From: Marinobacter salinisoli
Lineage (GTDB): Bacteria > Pseudomonadota > Gammaproteobacteria > Pseudomonadales > Oleiphilaceae
NCBI RefSeq assembly: GCF_017301335.1
Contig: NZ_CP071247.1
Location: 2,170,001 to 2,234,000, forward strand
Length of the DNA stretch: 64,000 bases
Direction: 5' to 3'
The position numbers and the translations under genes are program-made. Shown here one piece after another: positions 9,391-19,981 of this stretch. The notes under the pieces were generated by a model, which saw only the letters and a program-made list of their open reading frames with translations, made no database searches and was not told the DNA's origin. Numbering within the stretch: position 1 is the first letter of the stretch; each line of letters begins with the position of its first letter.

Positions 9391-9417
9391 ACAGCCGGCT
9401 TGTCCGGCTGTTTTCTT
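9391..9417 (+). terminator. Rho-independent terminator after tig
   Basis: The perfect 8-bp stem ACAGCCGG / CCGGCTGT has a five-base loop and is followed by TTTTCTT. It lies 46 bases after the tig stop. Confidence 0.8.
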
Positions 9418-9516
9418 CTGGGTCCGGTGCTGGCAAAGTATAGGGTGCAATAACACCTACAATGAAAGCCGTGGTGCGAGTCCACGACCTACTGTCCAGA
9501 AGGAGTTCAGGCGCAG

Positions 9517-10152
9517 ATGACGCAGAAACCGATTGATGGCCCCGCAATGGTAACCAGTTCCGGTCTGGTGCCGATTGTTATCGAACAGACTGCTCGTGGC
9601 GAGCGCTCGTTTGATATCTATTCACGACTGCTCAAGGAGCGGGTGATCTTTCTCGTGGGTCCCGTCGAGGACCACATGGCCAATCTCGTCGTGGCCCAGC
9701 TGCTGTTCCTGGAATCAGAAAATCCCGATAAGGACATTCACCTGTACATCAACAGTCCAGGTGGGTCGGTAACGGCCGGTATGTCGATCTACGACACCAT
9801 GCAGTTCGTCAAGCCGGACGTGGCGACCCTGTGCATCGGTCAGGCGGCCAGCATGGGTGCGTTTTTGCTGGCCGGCGGTGCCGAAGGTAAGCGTGCTTGC
9901 CTGCCGAACTCCCGGGTGATGATTCATCAGCCGCTGGGTGGCTATCAGGGCCAGGCGACGGATATCGAAATTCACACCCGTGAAATTCTGAAAATTCGTC
10001 ACACGCTGAATTCGATCCTGGCGCATCATACGGGGCAGGACATCGAGACGATTGCCAAGGATACCGACCGTGACAACTTCATGGACCCGGCCCAGGCAAA
10101 AGACTACGGGCTCATCGATTCGATACTTGATAAGCGCGTACCGAATAAATAA
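9517..10152 (+). CDS. clpP: ATP-dependent Clp protease, proteolytic subunit
   Basis: A 211-residue serine peptidase forming the 14-mer ClpP barrel, which degrades substrates unfolded and fed in by ClpX (next gene). The catalytic triad is Ser112 in GQAASMGA, His137 in VMIHQPLGG and Asp186 in TDRDNFM. A short N-terminal propeptide is likely removed. Start ATG at 9517 follows AAGGAG at the expected distance. Length and motifs are fully typical, and clpX follows 76 bases downstream in the same direction. Confidence 0.98.
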   Translation: MTQKPIDGPAMVTSSGLVPIVIEQTARGERSFDIYSRLLKERVIFLVGPVEDHMANLVVAQLLFLESENPDKDIHLYINSPGGSVTAGMSIYDTMQFVKPDVATLCIGQAASMGAFLLAGGAEGKRACLPNSRVMIHQPLGGYQGQATDIEIHTREILKIRHTLNSILAHHTGQDIETIAKDTDRDNFMDPAQAKDYGLIDSILDKRVPNK

Positions 10153-10228
10153 TACTTGCAGTAATCGCATCATTCTTGGCCGTCGTAGAAGCCAATAACG
10201 ACGGCTTTCCAGGATCAGAGGTAATTCA

Positions 10229-11512
10229 ATGGCTGATGAAAGAAACGGCAGAGGCGACGATAACGGCAAGTTGCTCTACTGCTCGTTTTGCGGAAAGAGC
10301 CAGCATGAAGTCCGTAAGCTCATCGCAGGGCCCTCGGTGTTCATCTGCGACGAGTGTGTCGATCTGTGTAACGACATCATCCGCGAAGAAATTCAGGATA
10401 ACGCGCAGGAAGAGGCCAGTGATCGCCTCCCGGCACCGGCCGAGATCCGTGACACTCTGAACGAGTACGTGATTGGCCAAGACCGGGCCAAGGTGGTGCT
10501 GTCCGTTGCTGTTTACAACCACTACAAGCGCCTCCGCTACGGCGAAGGCAAGGCTGATGTGGAACTGGGCAAGAGCAACATTTTGCTGATCGGGCCGACC
10601 GGTAGTGGTAAAACCCTGCTGGCCGAAACCCTGGCGCGCATGCTGAATGTGCCGTTCACGATTGCAGACGCCACCACGCTGACCGAGGCCGGCTACGTGG
10701 GTGAGGATGTCGAGAACATCATCCAGAAGCTCCTGCAGAAATGCGATTACGATGTCGACAAGGCCCAGCGAGGCATTGTCTATATCGATGAGATTGACAA
10801 GATCTCCCGTAAGTCAGACAACCCCTCGATCACGCGTGACGTGTCGGGTGAGGGCGTTCAGCAGGCACTGCTGAAGCTGATTGAGGGAACGGTCGCGTCG
10901 GTGCCGCCGCAAGGCGGGCGCAAGCATCCGCAGCAGGAGTTCCTGCAGGTTGATACCAGCAATATCCTGTTCATCTGTGGTGGTGCGTTTGCGGGCCTTG
11001 AGCGCGTAATCCAGGAGCGCACCGAGCGTAGCTCGATTGGTTTCTCCGCCTCCGTGGTCAGTCAGGATGACAGCAAGAGCGCTGCTGACATGATTCAGGA
11101 AGTCGAGACCGAAGACCTGGTTAAGTTCGGCTTGATACCTGAGTTTGTTGGCCGTTTGCCGGTTGTGGCGACGCTGACCGAATTGGACGAAGCCGCGCTG
11201 GTGCAGATTCTGACCGAACCGAAGAACGCACTGACCAAGCAGTACCAGAAGCTGTTTGATATGGAAGGTGTTGAGCTGGACTTCCGTGATGATGCGTTGC
11301 GTGCAGTAGCGCGCAAGGCCATGGAGCGGAAAACCGGCGCTCGTGGTTTGAGATCGATCATGGAGGCCACACTGCTGGACACCATGTATCAGATTCCGTC
11401 CGAGCACGATGTTTCCAAGGTGGTCATCGATGAGAGCGTGATCGAGGGTGACTCCGAGCCCTTCAAGATTTACGCGAGCAGCGATCATGCCAAGGCGGTT
11501 CCGGAGGACTGA
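10229..11512 (+). CDS. clpX: ClpX ATPase, specificity subunit of ClpXP
   Basis: A 427-residue AAA+ unfoldase that recognises tagged proteins and threads them into ClpP. The N-terminal zinc-binding domain has C18, C21, C40 and C43. Walker A (GPTGSGKT) is at 123-130 and Walker B (VYIDEID) at about 185-191, followed by the EGVQQALLK pore-helix region and the sensor-2 segment KTGARGLR near the C terminus. Start ATG at 10229 is preceded by GAGG. It is followed by a strong terminator, so the clpP-clpX unit ends here. Confidence 0.98.
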   Translation: MADERNGRGDDNGKLLYCSFCGKSQHEVRKLIAGPSVFICDECVDLCNDIIREEIQDNAQEEASDRLPAPAEIRDTLNEYVIGQDRAKVVLSVAVYNHYKRLRYGEGKADVELGKSNILLIGPTGSGKTLLAETLARMLNVPFTIADATTLTEAGYVGEDVENIIQKLLQKCDYDVDKAQRGIVYIDEIDKISRKSDNPSITRDVSGEGVQQALLKLIEGTVASVPPQGGRKHPQQEFLQVDTSNILFICGGAFAGLERVIQERTERSSIGFSASVVSQDDSKSAADMIQEVETEDLVKFGLIPEFVGRLPVVATLTELDEAALVQILTEPKNALTKQYQKLFDMEGVELDFRDDALRAVARKAMERKTGARGLRSIMEATLLDTMYQIPSEHDVSKVVIDESVIEGDSEPFKIYASSDHAKAVPED

Positions 11513-11537
11513 AAGGCGTTCGGAATTCCGACCAGGG

Positions 11538-11570
11538 AAAAGGGGCGATTTCGCCCCTTTTCGCGTTTTT
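11538..11570 (+). terminator. Rho-independent terminator after clpX
   Basis: The 11-bp perfect stem AAAAGGGGCGA / TCGCCCCTTTT has a two-base core loop and is followed by CGCGTTTTT, 25 bases after the clpX stop. Confidence 0.85.
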
Positions 11571-11609
11571 CGTGTCTGGATATTTCGTGTCGGCGCGCCG
11601 GCGGAACGA

Positions 11610-11634
11610 TTGCATTTTTTGCGGGCGCCCCAAT
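11610..11634 (+). promoter_or_regulatory. Possible sigma-32 heat-shock promoter of lon
   Basis: TTGCAT (11610-11615) and CCCCAAT (11628-11634) are separated by 12 bases. They resemble the RpoH consensus (CTTGAA and CCCCAT) and sit about 43 bases before the lon start. Heat-shock control of lon is established in enterobacteria; the assignment here is by similarity only. Confidence 0.45.
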
Positions 11635-11676
11635 GAAGAATGATATGCTGAAAGAAACACCGTCTGAGGATTCCCT

Positions 11677-14094
11677 ATGACCCGCATACCCGAGAATTCT
11701 GTGCAAGACTACCCGCTGTTGCCGTTGCGTGATGTGGTGGTATTTCCGCACATGGTGGTCCCGCTGTTTGTGGGGCGAGAAAAGTCCATTCAGGCCCTCG
11801 AAGCGGCAATGGAAGGAAGTAAGGAAATCCTCCTGGTAGCCCAGCGCGATGCGTCCACCGATGAGCCTGGCCCTGAAGATGTCTTCGACATGGGCACGCT
11901 GGCGACCGTCCTTCAGATGCTGCGCCTGCCGGACGGCACGGTAAAGGTACTGGTCGAAGGCAACGCTCGGGCTGGCATCGAGCAGATTGAAGAAGGGGAC
12001 TACCTCACAGGCCGGGCGACCATGCTTGAAGAGGAAAACCTGCCTGAGCGTGAGCAGGAAGTGCTGGTGAAGTCTCTGATGGACGAGTTTGAAAAGTACG
12101 TCAAGCTGTCCAAGAAAGTCCCGTCCGAGGTGTCCAATTCGCTGAATGGCATCGAAGAGCTCGAGCGCCTCGCGGATACCATGGCAGCGCACCTCGAAAT
12201 GCGCATTCCGGAAAAGCAGGAATTGCTGGAGGCGCTGGACGTTGGCAAGCGTGTTGATCTTCTGCTCGGCAAACTCGATGGCGAAATCGATCTGATTGAG
12301 GTCGAGAAGCGCATCCGCGGCCGGGTTAAGAAGCAGATGGAGCGGAGCCAGCGCGAGTACTACCTGAACGAGCAAATGAAGGCCATCCAGAAAGAAATGG
12401 GCCAGCTCGGGGAGGGTAATAACGATTTCGAAGAACTCGAGCAGAAGCTGGAAGAAGCCGGTTTGCCCGAAGAGGCCCGCAAGAAAACCGAAGCGGAACT
12501 GAACAAGTTAAAGATGATGTCGCCCATGTCCGCCGAGGCGACGGTCGTTCGCGGCTATATTGACTGGATGCTCGCTATCCCCTGGAAAAAGCGCAGCAGG
12601 GTCCGTCATGACATCGAGAAAGCTCGTGAAATCCTCGATCGGGATCATTACGGTCTGGACGAAGTCAAGAAGCGCATTCTTGAATATCTAGCCGTGCAGA
12701 GCCGCGTGAAAAAGGTGAAAGGGCCGGTGCTTTGCCTGGTGGGGCCGCCTGGTGTTGGTAAAACCTCTCTGGGGCAGTCCATCGCCAAGGCAACCAACCG
12801 CAAGTACACGCGTATGGCGTTGGGTGGTGTCCGTGATGAGGCGGAAATCCGTGGCCACCGCAAGACCTACATTGGCGCACTGCCGGGCAAGTTGCTGCAG
12901 AAGCTGTCTAAGGTAGGGGTGAAAAACCCGCTGTTCCTATTTGATGAAATCGACAAGATGGGTATGGATCACCGTGGCGACCCGGCTTCGGCGCTGCTGG
13001 AAGTGCTCGATCCGGAACAGAACCACACCTTCAACGATCACTATCTGGAAGTGGATTACGACCTGTCGGATGTGATGTTCGTGTGTACGTCTAACTCCAT
13101 GGATATACCGCCGGCGCTGCTGGATCGGATGGAGATCATTCGCATTCCGGGCTACACCGAGGATGAAAAGGTAAACATCGCCCTGCGCTACCTGCTGCCG
13201 AAGCAGATCAAGGCCAACGGGCTGCGTAAAGACGAACTGGAAATGCCCGAAGAAACCCTGCGGGATCTGATTCGTTACTACACCCGCGAGGCCGGTGTCC
13301 GTGGCCTTGAGAGGGAGATTGCGAAGATCTGCCGCAAGGTGGTTCGCGAGCACGTGGAAGTCGATAGCAAGGCGGCCGTGACCCTGAAGCCCGACATGCT
13401 GGAGGAGTACTCCGGCGTGAAGAGGTTCAAGTACGGGCTTGCGGAGGAAAAGAACCAGATCGGCCAGGTGACTGGCCTGGCGTGGACCCAGGTGGGCGGC
13501 GAACTGCTGACCATCGAGTGCGCGCTGACCCCGGGTAAGGGACGCGTGGTCAAGACCGGGTCCCTCGGTGATGTCATGCAGGAATCTATTCAGACCGCGT
13601 TGACGGTGGTTCGTAGTCGTGCGGCCGGCCTTGGTGTGGCCGACGATTTCCATGAAAAACACGACCTGCACGTTCACGTGCCTGAGGGCGCGACCCCGAA
13701 AGATGGCCCCAGTGCCGGTATCGGAATGTGCACCGCGCTGGTTTCTGCGCTGACCAAGATTCCGGTTCGTGCTGATGTCGCCATGACCGGGGAGATCACG
13801 CTGCGTGGTCGTGTTCTGGCCATCGGCGGGCTCAAGGAAAAGCTCCTTGCGGCTCATCGGGGTGGCATTAAGACGGTCCTGATTCCGGATGAAAATGTTC
13901 GTGATCTCAAAGAGATACCTGAAAATATCAAGGAGTCTCTGGAGATCCGGCCGGTGAAATGGATCGATGAGGTCCTGGATCTTGCCCTGGCCTATCCACC
14001 TGAGCCCCGGGCGGAAGATAAGGCTGGTTCGTCGGCCAGCGGAAAGCCTCGCGATGATGAGGGCGAGGCTGCAGAACGCATAAATACACATTAA
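11677..14094 (+). CDS. lon: Lon ATP-dependent serine protease
   Basis: An 805-residue LonA protease that degrades misfolded and short-lived regulatory proteins in the cytosol. The N-terminal substrate-binding LAN domain (residues 10-205) is followed by a coiled-coil region and the AAA+ module with Walker A GPPGVGKT at 356-363. The C-terminal protease domain has the Ser-Lys dyad: Ser679 in PKDGPSAG and Lys722 in GGLKEKLLA. The numbering of both equals that of the E. coli enzyme. Start ATG at 11677 with GAGG upstream. The C-terminal tail after residue 775 is a short charged, Ser/Ala-rich extension. Confidence 0.98.
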   Translation: MTRIPENSVQDYPLLPLRDVVVFPHMVVPLFVGREKSIQALEAAMEGSKEILLVAQRDASTDEPGPEDVFDMGTLATVLQMLRLPDGTVKVLVEGNARAGIEQIEEGDYLTGRATMLEEENLPEREQEVLVKSLMDEFEKYVKLSKKVPSEVSNSLNGIEELERLADTMAAHLEMRIPEKQELLEALDVGKRVDLLLGKLDGEIDLIEVEKRIRGRVKKQMERSQREYYLNEQMKAIQKEMGQLGEGNNDFEELEQKLEEAGLPEEARKKTEAELNKLKMMSPMSAEATVVRGYIDWMLAIPWKKRSRVRHDIEKAREILDRDHYGLDEVKKRILEYLAVQSRVKKVKGPVLCLVGPPGVGKTSLGQSIAKATNRKYTRMALGGVRDEAEIRGHRKTYIGALPGKLLQKLSKVGVKNPLFLFDEIDKMGMDHRGDPASALLEVLDPEQNHTFNDHYLEVDYDLSDVMFVCTSNSMDIPPALLDRMEIIRIPGYTEDEKVNIALRYLLPKQIKANGLRKDELEMPEETLRDLIRYYTREAGVRGLEREIAKICRKVVREHVEVDSKAAVTLKPDMLEEYSGVKRFKYGLAEEKNQIGQVTGLAWTQVGGELLTIECALTPGKGRVVKTGSLGDVMQESIQTALTVVRSRAAGLGVADDFHEKHDLHVHVPEGATPKDGPSAGIGMCTALVSALTKIPVRADVAMTGEITLRGRVLAIGGLKEKLLAAHRGGIKTVLIPDENVRDLKEIPENIKESLEIRPVKWIDEVLDLALAYPPEPRAEDKAGSSASGKPRDDEGEAAERINTH

Positions 14095-14109
14095 AGCCCG
14101 GATGAGTTG

Positions 14110-14139
14110 TTGACATGCCTGAGAGCCCGTTGGTATAAC
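14110..14139 (+). promoter_or_regulatory. Sigma-70 promoter of hupB
   Basis: TTGACA (14110-14115, exact consensus) and TATAAC (14134-14139) are separated by 18 bases, about 200 bases upstream of the HU start. The transcript would have a long leader of roughly 190 bases. The promoter lies just after the lon stop. Confidence 0.65.
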
Positions 14140-14334
14140 TGTTTCGCCGTGAAGCAGCCAATACCAAGGGCTCCCGCGCAGTAAGAGTGTTTTTTCCGTT
14201 CACTGGTTAGACACCGTCAGGAAATAAAAAAAGTGAAAATGGAATTCTCGGGTCGCTTGTGCGATAGTCGGGAACTTCCAAGAAAAAACAAACCAACCTA
14301 TAACATCTTCAACCTGAAATCGAAGGGGTTTAGT

Positions 14335-14607
14335 GTGAATAAGTCCGAACTTATCGATGCAATTGCAGAGTCCGCAGACATTTCCAAGGCAGCCGCTGGT
14401 CGTGCTCTGGACGCGATGACCAACTCCATCACCGATGCACTGAAGCAAGGTGATCAGGTAACCCTGATCGGCTTCGGTACATTCTCTGTTAAAGAGCGTG
14501 CTGCTCGTACTGGCCGCAACCCGCAGACCGGTGCCGAGATCAAGATTCCGGCCTCTAAAGTGCCTGGTTTCAAAGCAGGCAAGGCCCTGAAAGACGCCGT
14601 TAAGTAA
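14335..14607 (+). CDS. hupB: DNA-binding protein HU-beta
   Basis: A 90-residue nucleoid-associated protein that bends and compacts DNA as a dimer. The open frame extends back to 14233. I chose the GTG at 14335 because it gives the exact family length, begins [11 protein letters not shown] and follows a GAAGGGG ribosome binding site. The DNA-binding beta-arm carries the [13 protein letters not shown] signature (residues 61-73) and the protein ends [12 protein letters not shown]. Its position directly after lon is classical. It has its own consensus promoter and terminator, as expected for a very abundant protein. Confidence 0.97.
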   Translation: MNKSELIDAIAESADISKAAAGRALDAMTNSITDALKQGDQVTLIGFGTFSVKERAARTGRNPQTGAEIKIPASKVPGFKAGKALKDAVK

Positions 14608-14656
14608 CGGTTCTTTCTAAGGCAGTCCCGGCTCCGGGTCTGCTGAGAAGAATTCG

Positions 14657-14686
14657 AGGCGCATTCCGAACAGGGTGCGCCTTTTT
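14657..14686 (+). terminator. Rho-independent terminator after hupB
   Basis: The stem AGGCGCA / TGCGCCT is closed by a 12-base loop and followed by five T, 50 bases after the hupB stop. Confidence 0.8.
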
Positions 14687-14748
14687 ACGTTCAGCCGAAC
14701 AATAAATGAAAGACACTGCACGTCCTTGAACGGGGATTCGGGAGAAAC

Positions 14749-16605
14749 ATGCTTCAAGATATTCGCGAGAACGCCCAGAGCACCATTGCCAAGGTTATTG
14801 TCGGCCTGTTGATAGTGACGCTGTCCCTCTGGGGTGTGGATGCCATCATCGGCGGCTTCGTTGGTGAGCCAGAGGTGGCCACAGTTAACGGTGAGGACAT
14901 TACAGAGCGGGAATTCATGCGCGTTGTCCAGATGGAAAGCCAGCGCCGTCTGTCCGGTATGGAAACGCCGGATCCCTCATTGCTTAACGAGGATCGGATT
15001 CGCCAGGACGTGCTGGAGTCATTAATCCAGCAGCAGGTGCTCACCCAGGATGCCGACGAGCAGGGCTTGGCGCTGAGCAAGGCCGACATCGATGCGCTGA
15101 TTACCCAAATGCCTCAGTTTCAGGTGGACGGCGAGTTTAATGCCGAACGCTTCACTTCAACCGTGCGTAACATGGGAATGGGCGTTCAGGAATTCCGCGA
15201 GGCCCTGCGCACGCAGTATGTGATCAATCAGATCCGCGCGGGCATTGTTCAGAGTGGCATGGTGCCGAACGAAAACGTTGAGCAGCTGATGCGCATTCAG
15301 AATCAGACTCGCGATTTCCGCACTCTGAGTATTGCGGGTGATGCCGTGGCGGATGACGTTGAGGTCACAGAGGCTGAAATTGAAGACTTCTATGAGGCGA
15401 ACCGTCAGGCCTTCCAGCAGCCAGAGCAGGTAGATGCTGCGTATATCACGCTGTCACTTGGCGCCCTGGCAGAAGGTATTGAAGTCAGCGATGAGGACCT
15501 TCAAGCCTATTATGAGCAGCGCTCCGGCGATCTGGCCCGAGAGGAGCGTCGTGCAGCTCATATCCTGATTGAGGATGGTGACTCGGCTGACGCAACCATG
15601 GCAACTATTCAGGAGCGGCTGGCCGCGGGCGAGTCTTTTGCCGATCTGGCGCAGGAGTTTTCGGCCGACACCGTGTCTGCAAAAGACGGCGGTGACCTGG
15701 GGTATGCCGGTCGTGGCGTTTATGACGAGGCCTTCGAGGACGCACTGTTCGCGTTGGAAGAGGGGGAAGTGTCGGAGCCGGTTGAAACCAGTTTCGGTGT
15801 GCACCTGATCAAACTGGAGGATATCCGTCGTTCCGAGGTGCCGGCGCTGGCTGAGATCGAGTCGCAATTGCGCGATGAGCTGGCCCGTGAACGTGCCGAA
15901 GACAAGTTTATTGAAGTGCGGACTCGTCTGGCCGATGCGGCATACGCCGCCGACGACCTGGCCGGCCCGGCGCAAGAGCTGGGTTTGGAGATTCGTGTCG
16001 CGGAAGGTGTGACGCGTAATGGCGGCCCCGCGCCCTTCGATCACCAGGGTCTGGTGCGTCAGCTGTTCTCTACCGATGTGCTGGAAGACAGCTACAATAC
16101 CGAGCTGATTGATGTGGGCGACAGTGTTTCTGTGGTTGCCCGGGTTCGCGACTACCGTGAAGCCCAGCAACTGGCACTGGACGACGTGGCGGATGAAATC
16201 CGCGCCCAGCTGGTTGCCCAGAAGACCCGTGAGGCGCTGGAAGCCCGGGCCGAGCAGCTTATTGCAGGGCTGGAGTCCGGGCAGTCTCTGGAAGATCTGG
16301 GGGCTTCTGATGACTGGGTGACGAATGAGTCTGTCGCCCGTAGCGCATCCGGGTTTGAGCTTGGTGTTGTGCAGAAAGCCTTCTCCATGCAGCGTCCGGA
16401 TTCGGATGGCGTGGTTTATGCTCACTCTGTCAGTGGCGATACCGCAACGGTGATTGCGCTGGATGCGGTGAACGACGGCGATGTTGCCGAGCAGGGCGCT
16501 GAGTTCAAGCAGCTCAGTCAGTTCCTGGCGTCCCTGGAAGGTCAGCGTGAATACGCGGCTTATCAGCAGCTTCTGCGCGACAAGGCCGACGTAGAGCGTC
16601 CATAA
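14749..16605 (+). CDS. ppiD: PpiD, membrane-anchored periplasmic PPIase-like chaperone
   Basis: A 618-residue chaperone anchored at the SecYEG exit, assisting periplasmic and outer-membrane proteins as they emerge. A single N-terminal transmembrane segment spans residues 14-36 (IAKVIVGLLIVTLSLWGV). A SurA-like N domain follows (VNGEDITEREF to about 190), then one parvulin domain at about 265-360 with the AHILIE start and FADLAQEFSAD and GGDLGYAGRG signatures, and a C-terminal helical chaperone region. Start ATG at 14749 has GGAG upstream. The hupB-ppiD adjacency is conserved in proteobacteria. A strong bidirectional terminator follows. Confidence 0.96.
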   Translation: MLQDIRENAQSTIAKVIVGLLIVTLSLWGVDAIIGGFVGEPEVATVNGEDITEREFMRVVQMESQRRLSGMETPDPSLLNEDRIRQDVLESLIQQQVLTQDADEQGLALSKADIDALITQMPQFQVDGEFNAERFTSTVRNMGMGVQEFREALRTQYVINQIRAGIVQSGMVPNENVEQLMRIQNQTRDFRTLSIAGDAVADDVEVTEAEIEDFYEANRQAFQQPEQVDAAYITLSLGALAEGIEVSDEDLQAYYEQRSGDLAREERRAAHILIEDGDSADATMATIQERLAAGESFADLAQEFSADTVSAKDGGDLGYAGRGVYDEAFEDALFALEEGEVSEPVETSFGVHLIKLEDIRRSEVPALAEIESQLRDELARERAEDKFIEVRTRLADAAYAADDLAGPAQELGLEIRVAEGVTRNGGPAPFDHQGLVRQLFSTDVLEDSYNTELIDVGDSVSVVARVRDYREAQQLALDDVADEIRAQLVAQKTREALEARAEQLIAGLESGQSLEDLGASDDWVTNESVARSASGFELGVVQKAFSMQRPDSDGVVYAHSVSGDTATVIALDAVNDGDVAEQGAEFKQLSQFLASLEGQREYAAYQQLLRDKADVERP

Positions 16606-16636
16606 AGTCTGTGTTGGTTGGCGGGTTATGCTTCCC

Positions 16637-16680
16637 GCCAACAAAAAAGCCCGGGCCTGGTCCCGGGCTTTTTTGTTGGC
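16637..16680. terminator. Bidirectional terminator between ppiD and hexR
   Basis: A perfect 19-bp stem has a GCCCGGG core, a six-base loop and A6/T6 tracts inside both arms. It therefore yields a U-run on either strand and serves both convergent genes. Confidence 0.92.
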
Positions 16681-16685
16681 GAGGG

Positions 16686-17561
16686 TCACTCGGCAGGGGG
16701 GAAGCGGGTCGGCTTCAGGCTTTCCTTGATCTTTTTCAGGTGGTCGAGGAAGTCGGTACCTCGCTTCAGGGTGACGCCTGTCGCCAGAATGTCGATCACG
16801 GTCAGATGAATAATGCGCGAGGACATGGGCATGTACACCTCGGTGTCTTCCTCGGCGGTGACCCCCAGCACCACGCTGCAGGTCGCTGCGAGCGGCGAGT
16901 CTGGATTGGTGATACCGATGACGGTCGCGCCGTTTGCGCGGGCGGCCTGAGCGACTTCCACCGCTTCTTTGGTGCGGCCCGTATAGGATATTACGACGAT
17001 CACGTCACCGACGGTTGAGCCGGCTGCCACCATGCGCTGCATGAGCGCGTCATCATAAGACATCACCGGGATGTTGAACCGGAAGAACTTGTGCTGGGCG
17101 TCCAGTGCGACTGAGGCGGATCCGCCCATGCCGAAAAAGTTGATCTGCTTGGCCTGAATCAGATAGTCGATGGCCTGCGACAGTGCCCTTGGATCCAGCG
17201 CTTGCCGGGCTTTGTCGAGGCTTGCGATGGTGCTCAGCATGATTTTGTCAGAGAACTCAGCGACAGTATCGTCCGGCTCGACGTTCTGGCCCACGTAAGG
17301 CGTTCCGGTGGCGATGCTCTGAGCCAGCCGGATTTTGAAGTCCGGGAAGCCGGTGGCCGAGAAGCCACGGCAAAACCGGTTGACGGTGGGCTCGCTGACA
17401 TCGGCGGCGCGGGCCAGGGCCGCTATGCTGTAGCGGGTTGCTGCACTGGGGTCGCGAAGAATGGCTTCGGCCACCTTGCGTTCTGATTTGTTCAGACCAT
17501 CCAGTCGGGCCTGTATGTCTTCGAGCAGGTTGTCGTCACGATGTGCCCGGTTCCCGGCCAT
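16686..17561 (-). CDS. hexR: HexR, RpiR-family regulator of central carbon metabolism
   Basis: A 291-residue transcription factor with an N-terminal RpiR helix-turn-helix domain (about 1-80; [23 protein letters not shown]) and a C-terminal SIS sugar-phosphate-binding domain (about 125-255; [15 protein letters not shown] and [10 protein letters not shown]). HexR proteins repress Entner-Doudoroff genes and are released by 2-keto-3-deoxy-6-phosphogluconate. The frame opens at 17630. I chose the ATG at 17561, which has TTTGGAG ten bases upstream and gives the usual N terminus. The gene is divergent from zwf-pgl-eda, and a HexR-like site lies in the shared promoter, so autoregulation is likely. 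Confidence 0.93.
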   Translation of the reverse strand: MAGNRAHRDDNLLEDIQARLDGLNKSERKVAEAILRDPSAATRYSIAALARAADVSEPTVNRFCRGFSATGFPDFKIRLAQSIATGTPYVGQNVEPDDTVAEFSDKIMLSTIASLDKARQALDPRALSQAIDYLIQAKQINFFGMGGSASVALDAQHKFFRFNIPVMSYDDALMQRMVAAGSTVGDVIVVISYTGRTKEAVEVAQAARANGATVIGITNPDSPLAATCSVVLGVTAEEDTEVYMPMSSRIIHLTVIDILATGVTLKRGTDFLDHLKKIKESLKPTRFPPAE

Positions 17562-17632
17562 TGCAGGTACTCCAAAGCTTGGCGCATTATTATGAGAATA
17601 TCGGCAGTATACCGTGTTTTTTGGGGCCAATG

Positions 17633-17648
17633 TGTAGTAAACGTATCA
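17633..17648. promoter_or_regulatory. HexR-like operator between hexR and zwf
   Basis: TGTAGTAAACGTATCA at 17633-17648 matches, in 12 of its 16 positions and at the same register, the perfect palindrome found upstream of gap in this window (TAGTA-AACA-TACTA). A second, looser half-site (ATTACTACG) lies at about 17704-17712, nearer zwf. Assignment to HexR is inferred from the gene context and from the known TGTARTWWWATTACA-type consensus. Confidence 0.5.
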
Positions 17649-17765
17649 AGTGTGCCCCAATGACCTGGCTCTGTCGGTTCTCGCTTGCGCTGTTTTTCCT
17701 AAAATTACTACGCATGCCGGGGCAAACACCCTTACGCTCGCCAGATCTCAAGGAGAGAGGCTTCG

Positions 17766-19241
17766 ATGGCTGACCATATCGACACCCGTTGTGACCTGAT
17801 GCTATTCGGCGCTTTGGGTGACCTTGCGCAACGAAAGCTGTTCCCCGCGCTGTATCAGCTCGAGCGCGCCAATCTGCTTGCAGAGGGTAGCCGGATCCTC
17901 GCCATCGCCCGCACGGAGGCCGACACGCCTGAGGTCCGGAACCGGCTGCTGGAAAAGCTTCAGCAGCAGATCAAGGCCTCTGAGTTTGATGAGTCGGTGG
18001 CGCAGGCGTTTCTTGCCAGGGTCGAATACAAGCAGCTGGATTTTACGGACCCGGGCGGCTTTTCAGAGCTCAATGACTGGCGGAACAGCGCCCATAACCA
18101 ATTGATTGTCTACATGGCGACGCCACCGGCCATGTATGGCGTGATTGCCCGGAATTTACGATCGGCGGATTGCTGCATCGAAAAAACCCGGGTGGTGGTC
18201 GAGAAGCCGATTGGTCACGATCTGGAGTCCTCCCGGGTCATCAACGATGAGCTGGGGGAGGTGTACCACGAAAGCCAGCTGTTCCGGATTGACCATTACC
18301 TTGGCAAGGAAACGGTGCAGAACCTGATCGCGCTTCGCTTTGCAAATAACCTGTTTGCGTCGCAGTGGGATCAGAATCATATTTCCCACGTTGAAATCAC
18401 CGTGGCTGAGAGTGTCGGCATCGAAGGCCGGTGGGGCTATTTCGATAAAGCGGGTCAGATACGGGATATGATCCAGAATCACCTGCTGCAGCTGTTGTGC
18501 CTGATTGCGATGGATCCGCCCTCCGATCTGTCAGCCGATAGCATCCGGGATGAAAAGGTAAAGATTCTCAAGGCGCTGCGCCGAATCACGCCCGACATGA
18601 TGGAGCAGTATGTGGTGCGTGGCCAGTATGTCGCGGGCACCAGTAATGGCCGGCCCGTGCCGGGTTATTTAGAGGAGGAGGGCGCCAACAAGGGGAGCGG
18701 TACGGAAACCTTCGTAGCCCTCAAGGTCGAAATCGATAACTGGCGATGGTCTGGTGTGCCGTTTTACATTCGCACCGGCAAGCGGCTTCCCGAGAAGCTG
18801 TCGCAGATCATCATTCACTTCAAGCCCGCGCCCCATTACATCTTTGATCCGGACCAGAAGCATCTGGCCAACAATAAATTGATTATCCGGCTGCAGCCTG
18901 ATGAAGGTATGGCGCTGAAAATCCTGACCAAGGATCAGGGGCTCGATAAGGGGATGCGGTTGCGGCAGGGGCCTCTGGAACTCACCTTCTCTGAAACCTT
19001 CGATACCGACCGTATCCCCGACGCGTATGAGCGGCTGTTGTGGGAGGTGATGAAGGGTAATCAATACCTGTTTGTCCGCCGGGATGAGGTGGAGCACGCC
19101 TGGCGCTGGGTGGATCAGGTTATTCAAAACTGGCAGGACAGCAACGAGCCCCCAAAACGATACGCGGCGGGCACCTGGGGGCCGGTGGCGTCCATCGCCA
19201 TGATTACCCGGGACGGAAGGAGCTGGTATGAAGACGCCTGA
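17766..19241 (+). CDS. zwf: Glucose-6-phosphate 1-dehydrogenase
   Basis: A 491-residue cytosolic enzyme oxidising glucose-6-phosphate to 6-phosphogluconolactone with NADP+, the entry to the Entner-Doudoroff and pentose phosphate routes. The dinucleotide-binding motif is [10 protein letters not shown] at 15-24, with Ala where Ser is usual (GASGDL), and the substrate-binding and catalytic signature is RIDHYLGKE at 174-182. Start ATG at 17766 follows AAGGAGAG. Its 3' end overlaps pgl by 14 bases, indicating translational coupling in a zwf-pgl-eda operon. Confidence 0.97.
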   Translation: MADHIDTRCDLMLFGALGDLAQRKLFPALYQLERANLLAEGSRILAIARTEADTPEVRNRLLEKLQQQIKASEFDESVAQAFLARVEYKQLDFTDPGGFSELNDWRNSAHNQLIVYMATPPAMYGVIARNLRSADCCIEKTRVVVEKPIGHDLESSRVINDELGEVYHESQLFRIDHYLGKETVQNLIALRFANNLFASQWDQNHISHVEITVAESVGIEGRWGYFDKAGQIRDMIQNHLLQLLCLIAMDPPSDLSADSIRDEKVKILKALRRITPDMMEQYVVRGQYVAGTSNGRPVPGYLEEEGANKGSGTETFVALKVEIDNWRWSGVPFYIRTGKRLPEKLSQIIIHFKPAPHYIFDPDQKHLANNKLIIRLQPDEGMALKILTKDQGLDKGMRLRQGPLELTFSETFDTDRIPDAYERLLWEVMKGNQYLFVRRDEVEHAWRWVDQVIQNWQDSNEPPKRYAAGTWGPVASIAMITRDGRSWYEDA

Positions 19242-19947
19242 TATTGATCTGCCTGAGGGTGTTGAACGCCATTTTGGTGAAACCCCGGAATCCGTTGCCC
19301 AATCGCTGGCGGTCGCGGTGGCGGCTTTCCTGCGTCAGCGGCTGGTCAGCGCCGACCGGGTCAGTTTGGTGGTCTCCGGAGGCTCTACGCCGGTGCCGTT
19401 CTTTGCCGCTCTGTCTGAACAAGAGCTTGACTGGGAGCGGGTGGACGTATTACTCGCCGATGAGCGCTGGGTAGAGGAAGATGATCCGGCCAGTAACACT
19501 CGGGTGGTTCGCGAGCGCCTGCTCACCGGGCAAGCCTCTGCTGCGCGCTTTCTGCCGTTGAAGCGGGGTGGTCGAACACCGGTCGATGGGCTTGCTGAGG
19601 TACTGGCTGGCCTTCAGGGTCTCACGTTGCCGCTGGATGTAGTGATTCTGGGTATGGGCAATGACGGTCACACGGCGTCACTCTTTCCCGATGCCCCGGA
19701 GCTTGCCCGGGGAATGAATGCTCTGTTGTCCGAGCTCGTGGTGGCTATGACGCCCCCATCGCAACCTCATCCAAGAATTTCTCTGTCCCGTCCGGTGCTC
19801 GGAACTGCCCGCTTTACGGCTCTGCACCTGAAGGGGCGAGACAAGCTCGAAACACTGCAGCGTGCCTTGTCCGATACTGACGATGTGCTCGCGATGCCAA
19901 TACGTGCGTTTCTGAAACCAGGGCTTCAGGTGTTCTGGAGTCCCTGA
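19228..19947 (+). CDS. pgl: 6-phosphogluconolactonase
   Basis: A 239-residue enzyme hydrolysing 6-phosphogluconolactone to 6-phosphogluconate, following Zwf in the pathway. It belongs to the NagB/DevB-type family: the N-terminal [15 protein letters not shown] segment binds phosphate, [14 protein letters not shown] is the central signature, and [13 protein letters not shown] is the conserved catalytic-region motif. Start ATG at 19228 has AAGGAG upstream, within the end of zwf. It lies 34 bp before eda. Confidence 0.95.
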   Translation: MKTPDIDLPEGVERHFGETPESVAQSLAVAVAAFLRQRLVSADRVSLVVSGGSTPVPFFAALSEQELDWERVDVLLADERWVEEDDPASNTRVVRERLLTGQASAARFLPLKRGGRTPVDGLAEVLAGLQGLTLPLDVVILGMGNDGHTASLFPDAPELARGMNALLSELVVAMTPPSQPHPRISLSRPVLGTARFTALHLKGRDKLETLQRALSDTDDVLAMPIRAFLKPGLQVFWSP

Positions 19948-19981
19948 AACTGGTTCGATTTATTTGCTATGGAGAGCAATC

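Noticed and set aside
12937-14091. 384-residue open frame antisense to lon
   Set aside because: It lies entirely within the Lon protease coding sequence and has a shadow-type composition.
15454-16689. 411-residue open frame antisense to ppiD
   Set aside because: It covers the parvulin region of PpiD, with no recognisable motif and no start signal.
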